From Paenibacillus sp. YYML68 (GTDB lineage Bacteria; Bacillota; Bacilli; Paenibacillales; NBRC-103111), in the NCBI RefSeq assembly GCF_027923405.1, contig NZ_BQYI01000001.1, positions 1,714,501 to 1,778,500 on the forward strand: a stretch of DNA of 64,000 nucleotides, written 5' to 3'. Each line of letters begins with the position of its first letter. The first letter of the stretch is position 1. The notes under the pieces were generated by a model. The model had not been told where the DNA came from. It ran no database searches and saw only the letters and a program-made list of their open reading frames with translations. Positions 40,652 through 49,932 of this stretch are shown piece by piece. A program made the translations under genes and the position numbers.

Positions 40652-43600
40652 ATGCGTTCATTCGTCCATCTGCATGTACACAGCGAATACAGTCTCCTTG
40701 ATGGGGCTGCGCGTCTGGAGGAGCTTGTGAGCCGGGCGGCAGAGCTCGGCATGAAGGCGCTGGCGCTGACCGATCACGGTGTGATGTACGGGGCAATCCC
40801 GTTCTATAAGGCGTGCAAGGCGCGCGGCATCAAGCCGATTATCGGCTGCGAAATGTACTTCACGCCGGCCTCCATCAGCCAGAAGGGAACCCGGCAGGAG
40901 CAGCCGATCTATCATTTGATTTTGCTGGCGAGGAATGAGGTCGGCTACCGTAATCTCATGAAGCTGAGCTCGATCGCCCATCTGGAGGGCTTTCACTACA
41001 AGCCGAGAATCGATCTGGAGCATCTCGCGCAATATGCCGAGGGGCTGGTCTGCACGAGCGCCTGTCTCGGCAGCGAGGTGTCCCAGCACCTGCTGCATGG
41101 ACGGTATGAAGAGGCGAAGGCTGCGGCGCTGCGATATAAAGCCATATTCGGCGAGCACTTCTATCTGGAGCTGCAGGACCACGGTCTTCTCGAGCAGAAG
41201 AAGGTGAATCTGGAGCTGCTGCGGCTCGCGAGGGAGACGGGCATCGGCGTCGTGGCGACGAACGATGTCCACTATGTACATGAAGCTGATCATCAGGTGC
41301 AGGATATATTGATTTGTATCGGAACAGGCAAGACGGTGGAGGACGAGGATCGGCTGCGCATCGGGTCGAGCCAGCTGTACTTGAAGAGCGTCGAGGAGAT
41401 GCACGCGCTGTTCGCGCACGTGCCGGAGGCGATTGCGAACACGACGGCCATTGCCGACAGCTGCTCGCTTGAGCTGGAATTCGGACGCTCGATATTGCCG
41501 CAGTTCGATCCGATTCCTGAGGGGTTGACAGCTGGTGACTACTTGGTGCAGCTGTGCCGGGAGGGGCTGAGGCTGCGCTATGCCGACACGTCGGACTGGA
41601 GCGATATCGAATGGCGTCGTGCGGCTGAGGAGCGGCTTGACTACGAGCTGGGCGTCATCGAGCGGATGGGGTACTCCGATTACTTCCTGATCGTGTGGGA
41701 TTTCATCCGCTATGCGCATGAGCAGCGGATCGTGACCGGTCCGGGCAGAGGCTCGTCTGCGGGCAGTCTCGTTGCTTATGTGCTACGTATTACAGATGTC
41801 GATCCGATTCGGTATAGGCTGCTCTTCGAGCGTTTCCTCAATCCGGAGCGGGTATCGATGCCCGATATTGATATCGACTTCAGCGATCTGCGACGGGACG
41901 AAGTGATTGAATACGTCGTGCGCAAGTATGGTCGCGACCGCGTCGCGCAAATTATTACGTTCGGGACGATGGCCGCGAAGGCAGCTGTCCGCGATGTCGG
42001 ACGGGCGCTGAACGTGCCTTATGGCGAGGTGGACCGGGCGGCGAAGCTCATCCCGAATCAGCTCGGTATGACGCTGGAGGAGGCGCTGCGCGTCAGCCCT
42101 GAGCTGAAGGCGCTTAGCGACAAGCACCCGAAGACGGCCGAGCTGCTCGATTATGCAAGAAGGGTCGAAGGAATGCCGCGTCACTCCTCTACACACGCGG
42201 CAGGCGTCATTATATCTCGCGAGCCGCTGACCGAGTACGTACCGCTGCAGGCGGGCAGCGACGATACGCCGCTGACGCAGTATACAATGGAGCATCTGGA
42301 GTCAATCGGGCTGCTGAAGATGGATTTTCTCGGCTTGCGAACCCTCTCGATCATTGAGCGCACGCTTGCGTGGATTCACGACCTGACCGGAGAACGCATT
42401 GATTGGACGCGCATCTCGACCGACGATCCGAGGACGTATGAGCTTCTTGGCCTAGGGGACACGACAGGCGTGTTCCAGCTCGAGTCGCCGGGCGTCCGCC
42501 GGGTGCTGAGGGAGCTGCGTCCGACGCACTTTGAAGATATTATCTCGGTTCTGGCGCTGTATCGTCCAGGTCCGATGGAATTCATTCCGAAATATATAGC
42601 GGGCAAGCACGGCCTTGTCGAGGTGGAATATCCGCATCCGGACCTTGCGCCGATCCTTAAGGATACGTACGGCATTATCGTGTATCAGGAGCAGATTATG
42701 CAGATCGCCTCGGCGATGGCTGGCTTCAGTCTGGGTGAGGCCGATCTGCTGCGCCGGGCGGTCAGCAAGAAGAAGCGTGAGGTGCTCGACGAGCAGCGGG
42801 CGCACTTCGTCTCGGGCAGCCGCTCTCAGGGCTACGGCGAGGACGACGCGAACCGCGTGTACGATATGATCGTGCGGTTCGCCGATTATGGCTTCCCGCG
42901 CGCGCATGCGACTGCCTACGGTGTGCTCGCCTTCCAGACCGCTTACCTCAAGGCGCATTATCCGGTCATCTTCATGGCATCGATGCTGGCGGCAGTCGTT
43001 GGCAGCCATCACAAGGTAGCCGAATATGCGGATGAGTGCCGCCGCATGGGTATTGCGGTGCTGCCGCCGGATGTGAACGAGAGCAGCTTTTTGTTCACGC
43101 CAGTGACGGGAGCGTCTGGTGAAGGCTCTGCGGCGATCCGCTTCGGCCTCGCGGCGATCAAGAACGTCGGCACGCACGCGATCGAATCCATTATCGAGGA
43201 GCGCAGGAGCGGTCCTTATGCCAGCTTGACTGACTTCTGTCGACGCGTGGACTTGCGCGTATGCAACAAGCGGGTGCTGGAGTCGCTCGTGCAGGCAGGC
43301 GCTCTCGGCTCGATGTCGGGACACCGCGCGCAGCAGCTGGCGATGCTGGAGGAGACAGTGGAGGCAGCGCTTAAGTGGCGCAAGGACCGCGAGGCGCTGC
43401 AGCTCGTGCTGGACGGCTTCGACGAGGAAGTAACGTGGGAGCTGGAATATCCCGACATCCCGCCCTTCACGCTCATGCAGCAGCTGGAGCTGGAGCGGGA
43501 GCTGCTCGGCCTGTACATCTCCGGCAGTCCGCTTGATGACTTCGACGACGTGCTGCGCAGGCTAGAGGTCGATTCGATCGCACGGCTTCCGGACTATCCG

Positions 43601-44533
43601 GACGGCGCTGACATTCGTGTGGCAGGACTCGTCATGTCGCATAAGACGATCATTACGAAGAAGGGGCAGCCGATGGCGTTCATGGAGCTGGAGGACCGTA
43701 TCGGCAAGCTCGAGGTCGTACTCTTCCCCGAGACGTGGCGCATTCACGCTCCGCTCGTGCAGAAGGGCAGCCCGCTGCTTGTCGTCGGCAAGCTGCAGCA
43801 CGGCGACGAGCAGGCGAAGCTGCTCGCCGATCGGCTCGTGGCGCTGACCGATCCGCACCTCGAGCTGAAGGCAGGCTCGCCGCCGCGCATGGCAGGAGGC
43901 GGTAGCGGCGCTGTGCGTGGCGGCGGAGCAGGCGGAGCGAGACCGTACGCAGGCGGTGCGAAGTACGGCGGCGGAACGAAGCAGGGCGCGGGGGGAGCTG
44001 CGGCATCGCAAGGCGGCTCAGCTGCGCGCCCGGCCTCGCGCGGCGCCGGGCAGTCGCAGGCGCCGACCAGCGGCGATGCGCAGAAGGGCGCGGCTTACAG
44101 CGCGGCGGCCTCGTCGGCCGCCGCGCGCCCTGGTCGCGCGCCCAGCAACGCCGCTGCGGCACCGCCCGTTGACCGGCGGCTTGGTGCCGCGCCAGCGCCT
44201 ACGCCTAGCGGCACTAGGCCGGGCGCTGAGCGGCGGGCGCAGGCGGCCTCCCGCCCACCTGAGCGTCCGCCTGCGCGGCCAGATGCCTCCGCAGCACGCA
44301 CGCAGGCGCAGCGCGTCTATGTGCGCATCGCGGCAGACCGAGAGCAGCCTGCCGTTCTTGCCTCGCTCAAGAAGCTTATAGCTGAGCATCCAGGCGCATT
44401 GCCTGTTGTGCTCTATTACGAGAGCTCCCAGCGCACGCTTGGCTTGAGCGCCGACCTGAACGTGAAGCCATCGCCAGAGCTTTTTGCCCATATTGAAGCA
44501 CTTCTTGGCGAGCAATGTGTAATAGTGAAATAA
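40652..44533 (+). CDS. dnaE: DNA polymerase III subunit alpha DnaE
   Basis: The 1293-residue replicative polymerase has an N-terminal PHP domain (FVHLHVHSEYSLLDGAARLE; ALTDHGVMYGAIPFYKACKA). The C-family catalytic part follows, with GPGRGSSAGSLVAYVLRITD and PDIDIDFSDLRRDEVIEYV supplying the metal-binding aspartates. Later elements are helix-hairpin-helix DNA-binding segments, an OB fold near residues 985-1060 (RVAGLVMSHKTIITKKGQP) and a small C-terminal domain at about 1220-1293. Between the last two lies an unusual basic, disordered Gly/Ala/Pro/Arg-rich stretch of about 140 residues (about 1080-1218). It is longer than the usual 1110-1170. In Bacillales DnaE extends primers and works with PolC. 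It is divergent from ytrH. Confidence 0.95.
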   Translation: MRSFVHLHVHSEYSLLDGAARLEELVSRAAELGMKALALTDHGVMYGAIPFYKACKARGIKPIIGCEMYFTPASISQKGTRQEQPIYHLILLARNEVGYRNLMKLSSIAHLEGFHYKPRIDLEHLAQYAEGLVCTSACLGSEVSQHLLHGRYEEAKAAALRYKAIFGEHFYLELQDHGLLEQKKVNLELLRLARETGIGVVATNDVHYVHEADHQVQDILICIGTGKTVEDEDRLRIGSSQLYLKSVEEMHALFAHVPEAIANTTAIADSCSLELEFGRSILPQFDPIPEGLTAGDYLVQLCREGLRLRYADTSDWSDIEWRRAAEERLDYELGVIERMGYSDYFLIVWDFIRYAHEQRIVTGPGRGSSAGSLVAYVLRITDVDPIRYRLLFERFLNPERVSMPDIDIDFSDLRRDEVIEYVVRKYGRDRVAQIITFGTMAAKAAVRDVGRALNVPYGEVDRAAKLIPNQLGMTLEEALRVSPELKALSDKHPKTAELLDYARRVEGMPRHSSTHAAGVIISREPLTEYVPLQAGSDDTPLTQYTMEHLESIGLLKMDFLGLRTLSIIERTLAWIHDLTGERIDWTRISTDDPRTYELLGLGDTTGVFQLESPGVRRVLRELRPTHFEDIISVLALYRPGPMEFIPKYIAGKHGLVEVEYPHPDLAPILKDTYGIIVYQEQIMQIASAMAGFSLGEADLLRRAVSKKKREVLDEQRAHFVSGSRSQGYGEDDANRVYDMIVRFADYGFPRAHATAYGVLAFQTAYLKAHYPVIFMASMLAAVVGSHHKVAEYADECRRMGIAVLPPDVNESSFLFTPVTGASGEGSAAIRFGLAAIKNVGTHAIESIIEERRSGPYASLTDFCRRVDLRVCNKRVLESLVQAGALGSMSGHRAQQLAMLEETVEAALKWRKDREALQLVLDGFDEEVTWELEYPDIPPFTLMQQLELERELLGLYISGSPLDDFDDVLRRLEVDSIARLPDYPDGADIRVAGLVMSHKTIITKKGQPMAFMELEDRIGKLEVVLFPETWRIHAPLVQKGSPLLVVGKLQHGDEQAKLLADRLVALTDPHLELKAGSPPRMAGGGSGAVRGGGAGGARPYAGGAKYGGGTKQGAGGAAASQGGSAARPASRGAGQSQAPTSGDAQKGAAYSAAASSAAARPGRAPSNAAAAPPVDRRLGAAPAPTPSGTRPGAERRAQAASRPPERPPARPDASAARTQAQRVYVRIAADREQPAVLASLKKLIAEHPGALPVVLYYESSQRTLGLSADLNVKPSPELFAHIEALLGEQCVIVK

Positions 44534-44648
44534 TGACGCGTTCCCTCGCATACATTTAGTATCCCAGACCATCCAGCCATAGCTCATGCCCGGTTATGTC
44601 GGGATGGTGCTCGGATTGTGAAGATGAATCGAGGGAGGCGTTGTTGTT

Positions 44649-45137
44649 ATGTCTCAGCTACTCATTATCGACTATTTGAACAAACGCGGAGTAACCGTCG
44701 ACCAGATTGCGGATATTGTACTCGAGCTGCAGCTCCCTTACAATCCGGCGTTGTCGAAGGAGGCTTGTGTGGAGAGTGTGCTTCATGTGCTGCGCAAGCG
44801 CGAGGTGCAGTACGTGCTCTTCACCGGTATTGCGCTCGATGAGCTGGCCGAGAGAAAGCTGCTGCCTGAGCCGCTGCAGAAGCTGATGGAGGAGGACGCT
44901 TCCTTGTATGGCGTCGACGAGACGCTGGCGCTCGGAATCGTGAACGTATACGGCATGATCGGCCTAACAAGCTTCGGTTACTTGGACAAGAAGAAAAACG
45001 GCATCATCCGCGACCTGAACGACCATCCGACGAGCATTCATGTGTTTCTTGACGATCTGGTTGCAGGGCTCGCTGCCGCCGCCTCAGCACGAATTGCGCA
45101 CAAGCACCAGGATGAGCTGGAGCAGGCGCCGTATTAG
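44649..45137 (+). CDS. Phosphatidylglycerophosphatase A family protein, YutG-like
   Basis: The 162-residue protein matches the YutG/PgpA pattern: YNPALSKEACVESVLHVLRK, REVQYVLFTGIALDELAERK, and GIVNVYGMIGLTSFGYLDKK with FLDDLVAGLAAAASARIAHK at the end. PgpA-type proteins are linked to phosphatidylglycerol synthesis (dephosphorylation of PG-phosphate), but the membrane helices of E. coli PgpA are weak here, so the reaction is uncertain for this subgroup. CGAGGGAGG precedes the ATG at 44649. It stands between dnaE and the acc operon. Confidence 0.75.
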   Translation: MSQLLIIDYLNKRGVTVDQIADIVLELQLPYNPALSKEACVESVLHVLRKREVQYVLFTGIALDELAERKLLPEPLQKLMEEDASLYGVDETLALGIVNVYGMIGLTSFGYLDKKKNGIIRDLNDHPTSIHVFLDDLVAGLAAAASARIAHKHQDELEQAPY

Positions 45138-45150
45138 CCGTTACAACGGG

Positions 45151-45189
45151 CAATGGGCTGAGAGGCCCATTTTCGCCTGTTTTTTTACA
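45151..45189 (+). terminator. Terminator after the YutG-like gene
   Basis: AATGGGC-T-GAGA-G-GCCCATT, with outer GGGC/GCC pairing, is followed by TGTTTTTTT. Confidence 0.75.
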
Positions 45190-45359
45190 TATATTTAATG
45201 AAGTAAAAATGCGGTCGACATCATGGATACAATGATGGATATTCGCGTCAGGACGCGTTTTTTGTGAGATTTGCCCGTTTATAGCGGTCCGTCCTCTCGG
45301 TTGCGGGAAAAAGTGGAGGTATGTTATCATTATTCCATTATGTACGGGAGGACTCTGTC

Positions 45360-45551
45360 ATGTGGACCGTGATCTACATTGCCCCAACAGCGAAGATTGC
45401 TGATCGTATCAAGCATAGGTTGACGGAAGAAGGCTTTCTGGTACAGGTTCGCGCGATCAATATGACTAAGAATCAATTCGAAATTTTAGTTCCCGAAGGC
45501 GAATTGGAGGAAGTTCAGGAAGTGTTGAACACCATTTTGCATAGATCTTAA
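45360..45551 (+). CDS. Small conserved protein upstream of accD (DUF2007-like)
   Basis: The 63-residue protein has an alpha/beta layout: WTVIYIAPTAKIADRIKHRL, TEEGFLVQVRAI, FEILVPEGELEEVQEVLNTI. It resembles small signal-transducing DUF2007-type ferredoxin-like folds. ATG 45360 is preceded by GGGAGGA. It is 64 bases upstream of accD on the same strand, so it probably belongs to the acc operon leader. The function is unknown. Confidence 0.65.
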   Translation: MWTVIYIAPTAKIADRIKHRLTEEGFLVQVRAINMTKNQFEILVPEGELEEVQEVLNTILHRS

Positions 45552-45615
45552 TGGCAGGTACAAGCCCCGGCAAGGATGCACGGTCAAGTCCAACAACGTA
45601 AGGCGAGGTGTAGTC

Positions 45616-46542
45616 GTGCAATTTAAAGATTTGTTTCAGAAGAAGAGGAAGTATGCAACGGTCCCATCCGCGGACAAGCCCAGCGCTGTAAGACCGCTCG
45701 ACGGAGCTATTGACGTTCCGGAGGAACGGCCGCGCCGAGAAGTTCCGGAAGGGCTGATGAACAAGTGCCCGAAGTGCGGAATGATTCAATACAACAAGGA
45801 GCTCGACAAAAATTTAAGAGTATGCTCCTCCTGCGATTACCATTACAAGCTGAATGCCGTTGAGCGCATTCAGATGACGATGGATGACGGTGAATTCGCA
45901 GAGTTCGATGCGGATATCATATCCGAGGACCCGCTCGGGTTCCCGGACTATGCGGCTAAGTATAATAAGGCCGTCGAATCGACTGGTCTGAAGGATGCCG
46001 TTATTACTGGCGAAGGTAGAATTGGCGGCCTGCCGGTCGTCGTAGCTGCGATGAGCTTCGACTTCATGGGCGGCTCGCTCGGCTCGGTTGTCGGCGAGAA
46101 GGTGACAGCTGCAATTGAGCATGCGATTGAGCATAAGAAGCCGATGATCATTTTCTCGACCTCGGGCGGAGCCAGAATGCAGGAGAGCATTCTGAGCCTT
46201 ATGCAGATGGCCAAGACGAGCGCCGCGTTATCCAAGCTTAACGAGCAGGGCGGACTATATATTTCCGTTATTACAGATCCTACCTTCGGCGGTGTAACGG
46301 CCAGCTTCGCGACGCTTGGCGATTACATTATTGCGGAGCCTGGTGCTGCCTTCGGCTTCACCGGACGCCGCGTTATTGAGCAGACCATTCGTCAGAAGCT
46401 GCCTGATAATTTCCAGACGGCTGAATTTAACCTGAAGCACGGACAAGTTGACTTGGTTGCGCACCGCAAGGAGCTGCGAAGCATGCTGGCCAAGCTTCTT
46501 AGCATGCACACGGTAAAGGAGGAAGTCGTCAATGGCAAGTGA
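45616..46542 (+). CDS. accD: Acetyl-CoA carboxylase carboxyltransferase subunit beta
   Basis: The 308-residue subunit has an N-terminal four-cysteine zinc ribbon (C51, C54, C70, C73 in KCPKCGMIQ ... VCSSCDYHY). The crotonase-type carboxyltransferase domain follows ([40 protein letters not shown]). With AccA it transfers carboxyl from carboxybiotin to acetyl-CoA in the first step of fatty acid synthesis. It starts at GTG 45616. It overlaps accA by 11 bases, so the two subunits are made in step. Confidence 0.95.
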   Translation: MQFKDLFQKKRKYATVPSADKPSAVRPLDGAIDVPEERPRREVPEGLMNKCPKCGMIQYNKELDKNLRVCSSCDYHYKLNAVERIQMTMDDGEFAEFDADIISEDPLGFPDYAAKYNKAVESTGLKDAVITGEGRIGGLPVVVAAMSFDFMGGSLGSVVGEKVTAAIEHAIEHKKPMIIFSTSGGARMQESILSLMQMAKTSAALSKLNEQGGLYISVITDPTFGGVTASFATLGDYIIAEPGAAFGFTGRRVIEQTIRQKLPDNFQTAEFNLKHGQVDLVAHRKELRSMLAKLLSMHTVKEEVVNGK

Positions 46543-47506
46543 GATGCCGTTCGAACAGCCCCTAGCGGAGCTTCGTGCCAAGATTGAGGAGCTGCGCAGG
46601 TTCAGCAAGGATAAGCATATTGATTTCTCCGAGGAGATCGCGCGACTGGAGCAGCGTCTTGCCGAGCTTGAAGCCGAGCTGTACGTGAGCATGACCACCC
46701 AGCAGAAGATGCAGGTCGCCCGTCATCCGCAGCGGCCTACTACGCTCGATTACATTCAGCATATCTTCACCGATTTCATTGAGCTGCACGGTGACAGACT
46801 GTACGGTGACGACCTTGCGATCGTCGGCGGTATTGCCCGTCTCGATGGTGTGCCGGTAACGGTGATCGGACACCAGAAGGGGAAGGATACGAAGGACAAC
46901 ATCGCCCGTCACTTCGGCAGTCCGCACCCGGAGGGCTTCCGCAAGGCGCTTCGTCTGATGCGTCAGGCAGACAAGTTCAAGCGTCCGATCATTACGTTCA
47001 TCGATACGAAGGGCGCTTATCCCGGCAATGCTGCTGAGGAGCGTGGGCAAGGTGAAGCGATCGCTCGCAACCTGCTCGAGATGGCAGGCATGCGTGTGCC
47101 GATTCTGTGCGTTGTTATTGGGGAAGGCGGCAGCGGCGGTGCTCTTGCGCTTGGCGTAGGCAACCGCGTGTTCATGCTGGAGAACGCGATCTATTCGGTT
47201 ATTAGTCCAGAGGGCGCGGCCTCTATTCTATATAAGGACGCTTCGAAGTCGCTGGAGGCGGCTGAGGCGATGAAGATTACCGCAGACGAAATATTGAAGC
47301 TCGGCGTTGTTGACGAGGTCATTCAGGAACCGAAGGGCGGCGCCCATCGGGATGTCGCCGTGCAGGCTCAGGCGATCAAGGAGACACTTACGCGCAATCT
47401 TCAGCAGCTGCTCGTCTTGTCGGAGGAGAAGCTCGTTGAAGACCGGTACCGCAAATTCAGACAAATAGGACGCTTCACAACTATCCAGGAGGGTAACCAT
47501 GCGTAA
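46532..47506 (+). CDS. accA: Acetyl-CoA carboxylase carboxyltransferase subunit alpha
   Basis: The 324-residue subunit has an N-terminal coiled coil ([39 protein letters not shown]). The carboxyltransferase core includes [20 protein letters not shown] and [20 protein letters not shown]. It pairs with AccD in the heterotetrameric enzyme. GTAAAGGAGG lies before the ATG inside accD. Its last bases overlap the start of pyk, which links fatty acid synthesis and lower glycolysis in one transcript. Confidence 0.95.
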   Translation: MASEMPFEQPLAELRAKIEELRRFSKDKHIDFSEEIARLEQRLAELEAELYVSMTTQQKMQVARHPQRPTTLDYIQHIFTDFIELHGDRLYGDDLAIVGGIARLDGVPVTVIGHQKGKDTKDNIARHFGSPHPEGFRKALRLMRQADKFKRPIITFIDTKGAYPGNAAEERGQGEAIARNLLEMAGMRVPILCVVIGEGGSGGALALGVGNRVFMLENAIYSVISPEGAASILYKDASKSLEAAEAMKITADEILKLGVVDEVIQEPKGGAHRDVAVQAQAIKETLTRNLQQLLVLSEEKLVEDRYRKFRQIGRFTTIQEGNHA

Positions 47507-49256
47507 AACAAAAATTGTATGTACGATCGGTCCGGTAAGCGAATCGCTCGAAATGTTTAAGAAGCTCATCAATGCAGGTATGAACGTGGCTCGACTGAAC
47601 TTTTCCCACGGCGACTTTGAGGAGCATGGCAATCGAATCAAGAATGTGCGCCAGGCTTGCCAGGAGCTCGGCAAAAACGTAGCGATCCTGCTCGATACAA
47701 AAGGTCCGGAAATTCGTACAGGCAAGCTCAAGGACGATCAGAAGGTCGAGCTTGTGCAGGATGAATTGATTACGCTGACGACAGAGGAGATCCTGGGCGA
47801 CGCCTCCCGTGTATCAATTACATATCGCGATCTGTACAAGGACGTGAAGGTCGGCTCGACGATTCTGATCGATGACGGCTTGATCGGACTTACGGTCGAA
47901 GATATTCAAGGCACAGACATCGTGTGCCGCATCAAGAACGGTGGTCTGCTCGGCGGTAAGAAGGGTGTTAACGTACCAGGCGTGAAGATCAACCTGCCGG
48001 GTATTACGGAGAAGGATGCGAATGATATCGTGTTCGGCATTCAGCAGGGAGTTGACTTCATCGCCGCTTCGTTCGTCCGCAAGGCGAGCGACGTGATCGA
48101 GATTCGTGAAATTCTCGAGCAGCACCAGGCGCAGCACATTCAGATCATCTCGAAGATCGAGAACCAGGAAGGCGTAGACAACCTGGACGAGATTCTTGAA
48201 GTATCCGACGGTCTGATGGTTGCACGCGGCGACCTCGGCGTTGAGATTCCGGCTGAAGACGTGCCGATCGTGCAGAAGGCGATGATCAAGAAGTGTAACC
48301 AGGCAGGTAAGCCGGTTATTACCGCTACGATGATGCTTGATTCGATGCAGCGCAACCCGCGTCCGACTCGTGCGGAAGCGAGTGACGTGGCGAACGCTAT
48401 TTTTGACGGAACAGATGCGGTTATGCTCTCTGGTGAGACGGCAGCCGGTAAGTACCCGGTAGAGTCCGTGCAGACGATGGCTCGCATTGCCGAGCGTGCA
48501 GAGGCTGCGCTCGAGCACCGTGAAATCTTCATTCGTCAGAGCAATGCTCAGCAGACGACAGTGACCGAGGCGATCAGCCAAGCGGTAGCGAACTCTGCAC
48601 TCGATCTGGATGCGCGTGCGATTCTGACGGCGACTGAGAGCGGCTATACGGCACGTATGGTGTCCAAGTACCGTCCGAAGGCTCCGATCATCGCCGTAAC
48701 GCCAGATGAGCGCGTGCTGCGCCGTCTGTCGCTCGTATGGGGCGTTGTGCCGTTGAAGGGCGAAAGCTGCACCTCGACTGACCAGCTGTTCGAGATGGCG
48801 GTAGACGCAAGCGTGAAGGCTGGTATCGTCAGCCTGGGCGATCTTGTTGTCATTACGGCAGGCGTACCTGTTGGCCGCTCGGGAACGACGAACCTGATCA
48901 AGGTTCATCAGATCGGCGAAATGATTGCGAAGGGCCAAGGCATCGGCACGCAGATTGCGACAGGCAAGGTTATTACTGCCCGCAATGCGGATGAGGCGAT
49001 CACGAAGGTAGTTGAAGGCTGTATTCTCATTACGCCGACTACGGACAAGGAGTACATGCCTGCGTTTGAGAAGGCGGGAGCGGTCATTACCGAGAGCGGA
49101 GGCATTACGTCGCACGCAGCTGTTGTAGGCATCAGCCTCGGCAAGCCGGTTATTGTCGGTGTAGAGAACGCCTTGACCATCCTTAAGGACGGCGATGAAG
49201 TTTCGATCTATCCGGAGGTAGGCGTTATTTATTCCGGACGCGCGCGCGTGTTGTAA
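47499..49256 (+). CDS. pyk: Pyruvate kinase with C-terminal PEP-utiliser-like domain
   Basis: The 585-residue protein holds the standard pyruvate kinase ([40 protein letters not shown], with the ADP/metal region [14 protein letters not shown]). An extra domain of about 110 residues resembles the swivelling domain of PEP synthase/PTS enzyme I ([40 protein letters not shown]). This extension is usual in Bacillales. It converts PEP and ADP to pyruvate and ATP. ATG 47499 overlaps the accA stop by 8 bases. No pfkA lies between accA and pyk, unlike B. subtilis. Confidence 0.95.
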   Translation: MRKTKIVCTIGPVSESLEMFKKLINAGMNVARLNFSHGDFEEHGNRIKNVRQACQELGKNVAILLDTKGPEIRTGKLKDDQKVELVQDELITLTTEEILGDASRVSITYRDLYKDVKVGSTILIDDGLIGLTVEDIQGTDIVCRIKNGGLLGGKKGVNVPGVKINLPGITEKDANDIVFGIQQGVDFIAASFVRKASDVIEIREILEQHQAQHIQIISKIENQEGVDNLDEILEVSDGLMVARGDLGVEIPAEDVPIVQKAMIKKCNQAGKPVITATMMLDSMQRNPRPTRAEASDVANAIFDGTDAVMLSGETAAGKYPVESVQTMARIAERAEAALEHREIFIRQSNAQQTTVTEAISQAVANSALDLDARAILTATESGYTARMVSKYRPKAPIIAVTPDERVLRRLSLVWGVVPLKGESCTSTDQLFEMAVDASVKAGIVSLGDLVVITAGVPVGRSGTTNLIKVHQIGEMIAKGQGIGTQIATGKVITARNADEAITKVVEGCILITPTTDKEYMPAFEKAGAVITESGGITSHAAVVGISLGKPVIVGVENALTILKDGDEVSIYPEVGVIYSGRARVL

Positions 49257-49287
49257 TTGTAGGAACGAGGCATCAGCAGGAGCAAGA

Positions 49288-49321
49288 GGGCGAAATCGGA
49301 TGCCGATTTCGCCCTTTTTTT
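49288..49321 (+). terminator. Intrinsic terminator of the acc-pyk operon
   Basis: GGGCGAAATCGG pairs perfectly with CCGATTTCGCCC around ATG and ends in TTTTTTT. Confidence 0.92.
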
Positions 49322-49378
49322 GCGAGCGGGAGCGAGCTGTGCGTATAAGGATAGTACGAAAAAAGAGGGGGATATAGC

Positions 49379-49792
49379 ATGTGGTTCAAGCATGAGCTGA
49401 GAGCTCGCTATGAGGAGACGGACCAGATGGGGGTCGTCTACCATGCGAATTACTTGACATGGTTCGAAATCGGCCGCACGGAGATGATTCGCTCGCTCGG
49501 GATGCCGTATCGGATGCTCGAGGCGAAGGGGCTGCTGCTTCCGGTCATCGAAGCTGAACAGCAGTTCAAGCAGCCGGCCAAGTACGACGATTGGATTACG
49601 GTGCACACGCGCATCGCTTCATATAATCACCTTCGGTTACAGTTCGAATTCAAGCTTACGCGGGACGACGATCTGCTCGTCACCGGGAGTACGAAGCATG
49701 TATGGCTGAACCGAGATTGGCGTCCGGTTCGCATCGACCGAGAAGCGCCTGAGCTGTTCAAGCTCATTCAAGAGGCGGCTGTGCAGCATTAA
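49379..49792 (+). CDS. Acyl-CoA thioesterase, YbgC/FadM (4HBT hotdog) family
   Basis: The 137-residue protein shows the 4HBT signature early: RARYEETDQMGVVYHANYLT with the catalytic Asp and the WFEIGRTEMIRSLGM helix. FEFKLTRDDDLLVTGSTKHV follows. Such enzymes hydrolyse acyl-CoA or acyl-ACP thioesters. AAGAGGGGG precedes the ATG. It forms its own unit between pyk and ppk. The exact substrate is unknown. Confidence 0.85.
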   Translation: MWFKHELRARYEETDQMGVVYHANYLTWFEIGRTEMIRSLGMPYRMLEAKGLLLPVIEAEQQFKQPAKYDDWITVHTRIASYNHLRLQFEFKLTRDDDLLVTGSTKHVWLNRDWRPVRIDREAPELFKLIQEAAVQH

Positions 49793-49932
49793 TATAAAAA
49801 AAATATCGCATTTTCGGCTACAGTTCATATATAATTTACAATAAGTACATATACGCTTAACATTGTCGAATTATGATGAAACAAGCAGAAATTGACTGCG
49901 TAAAAGAAGCTTGATGAAGGTAGGGGTAAGGT

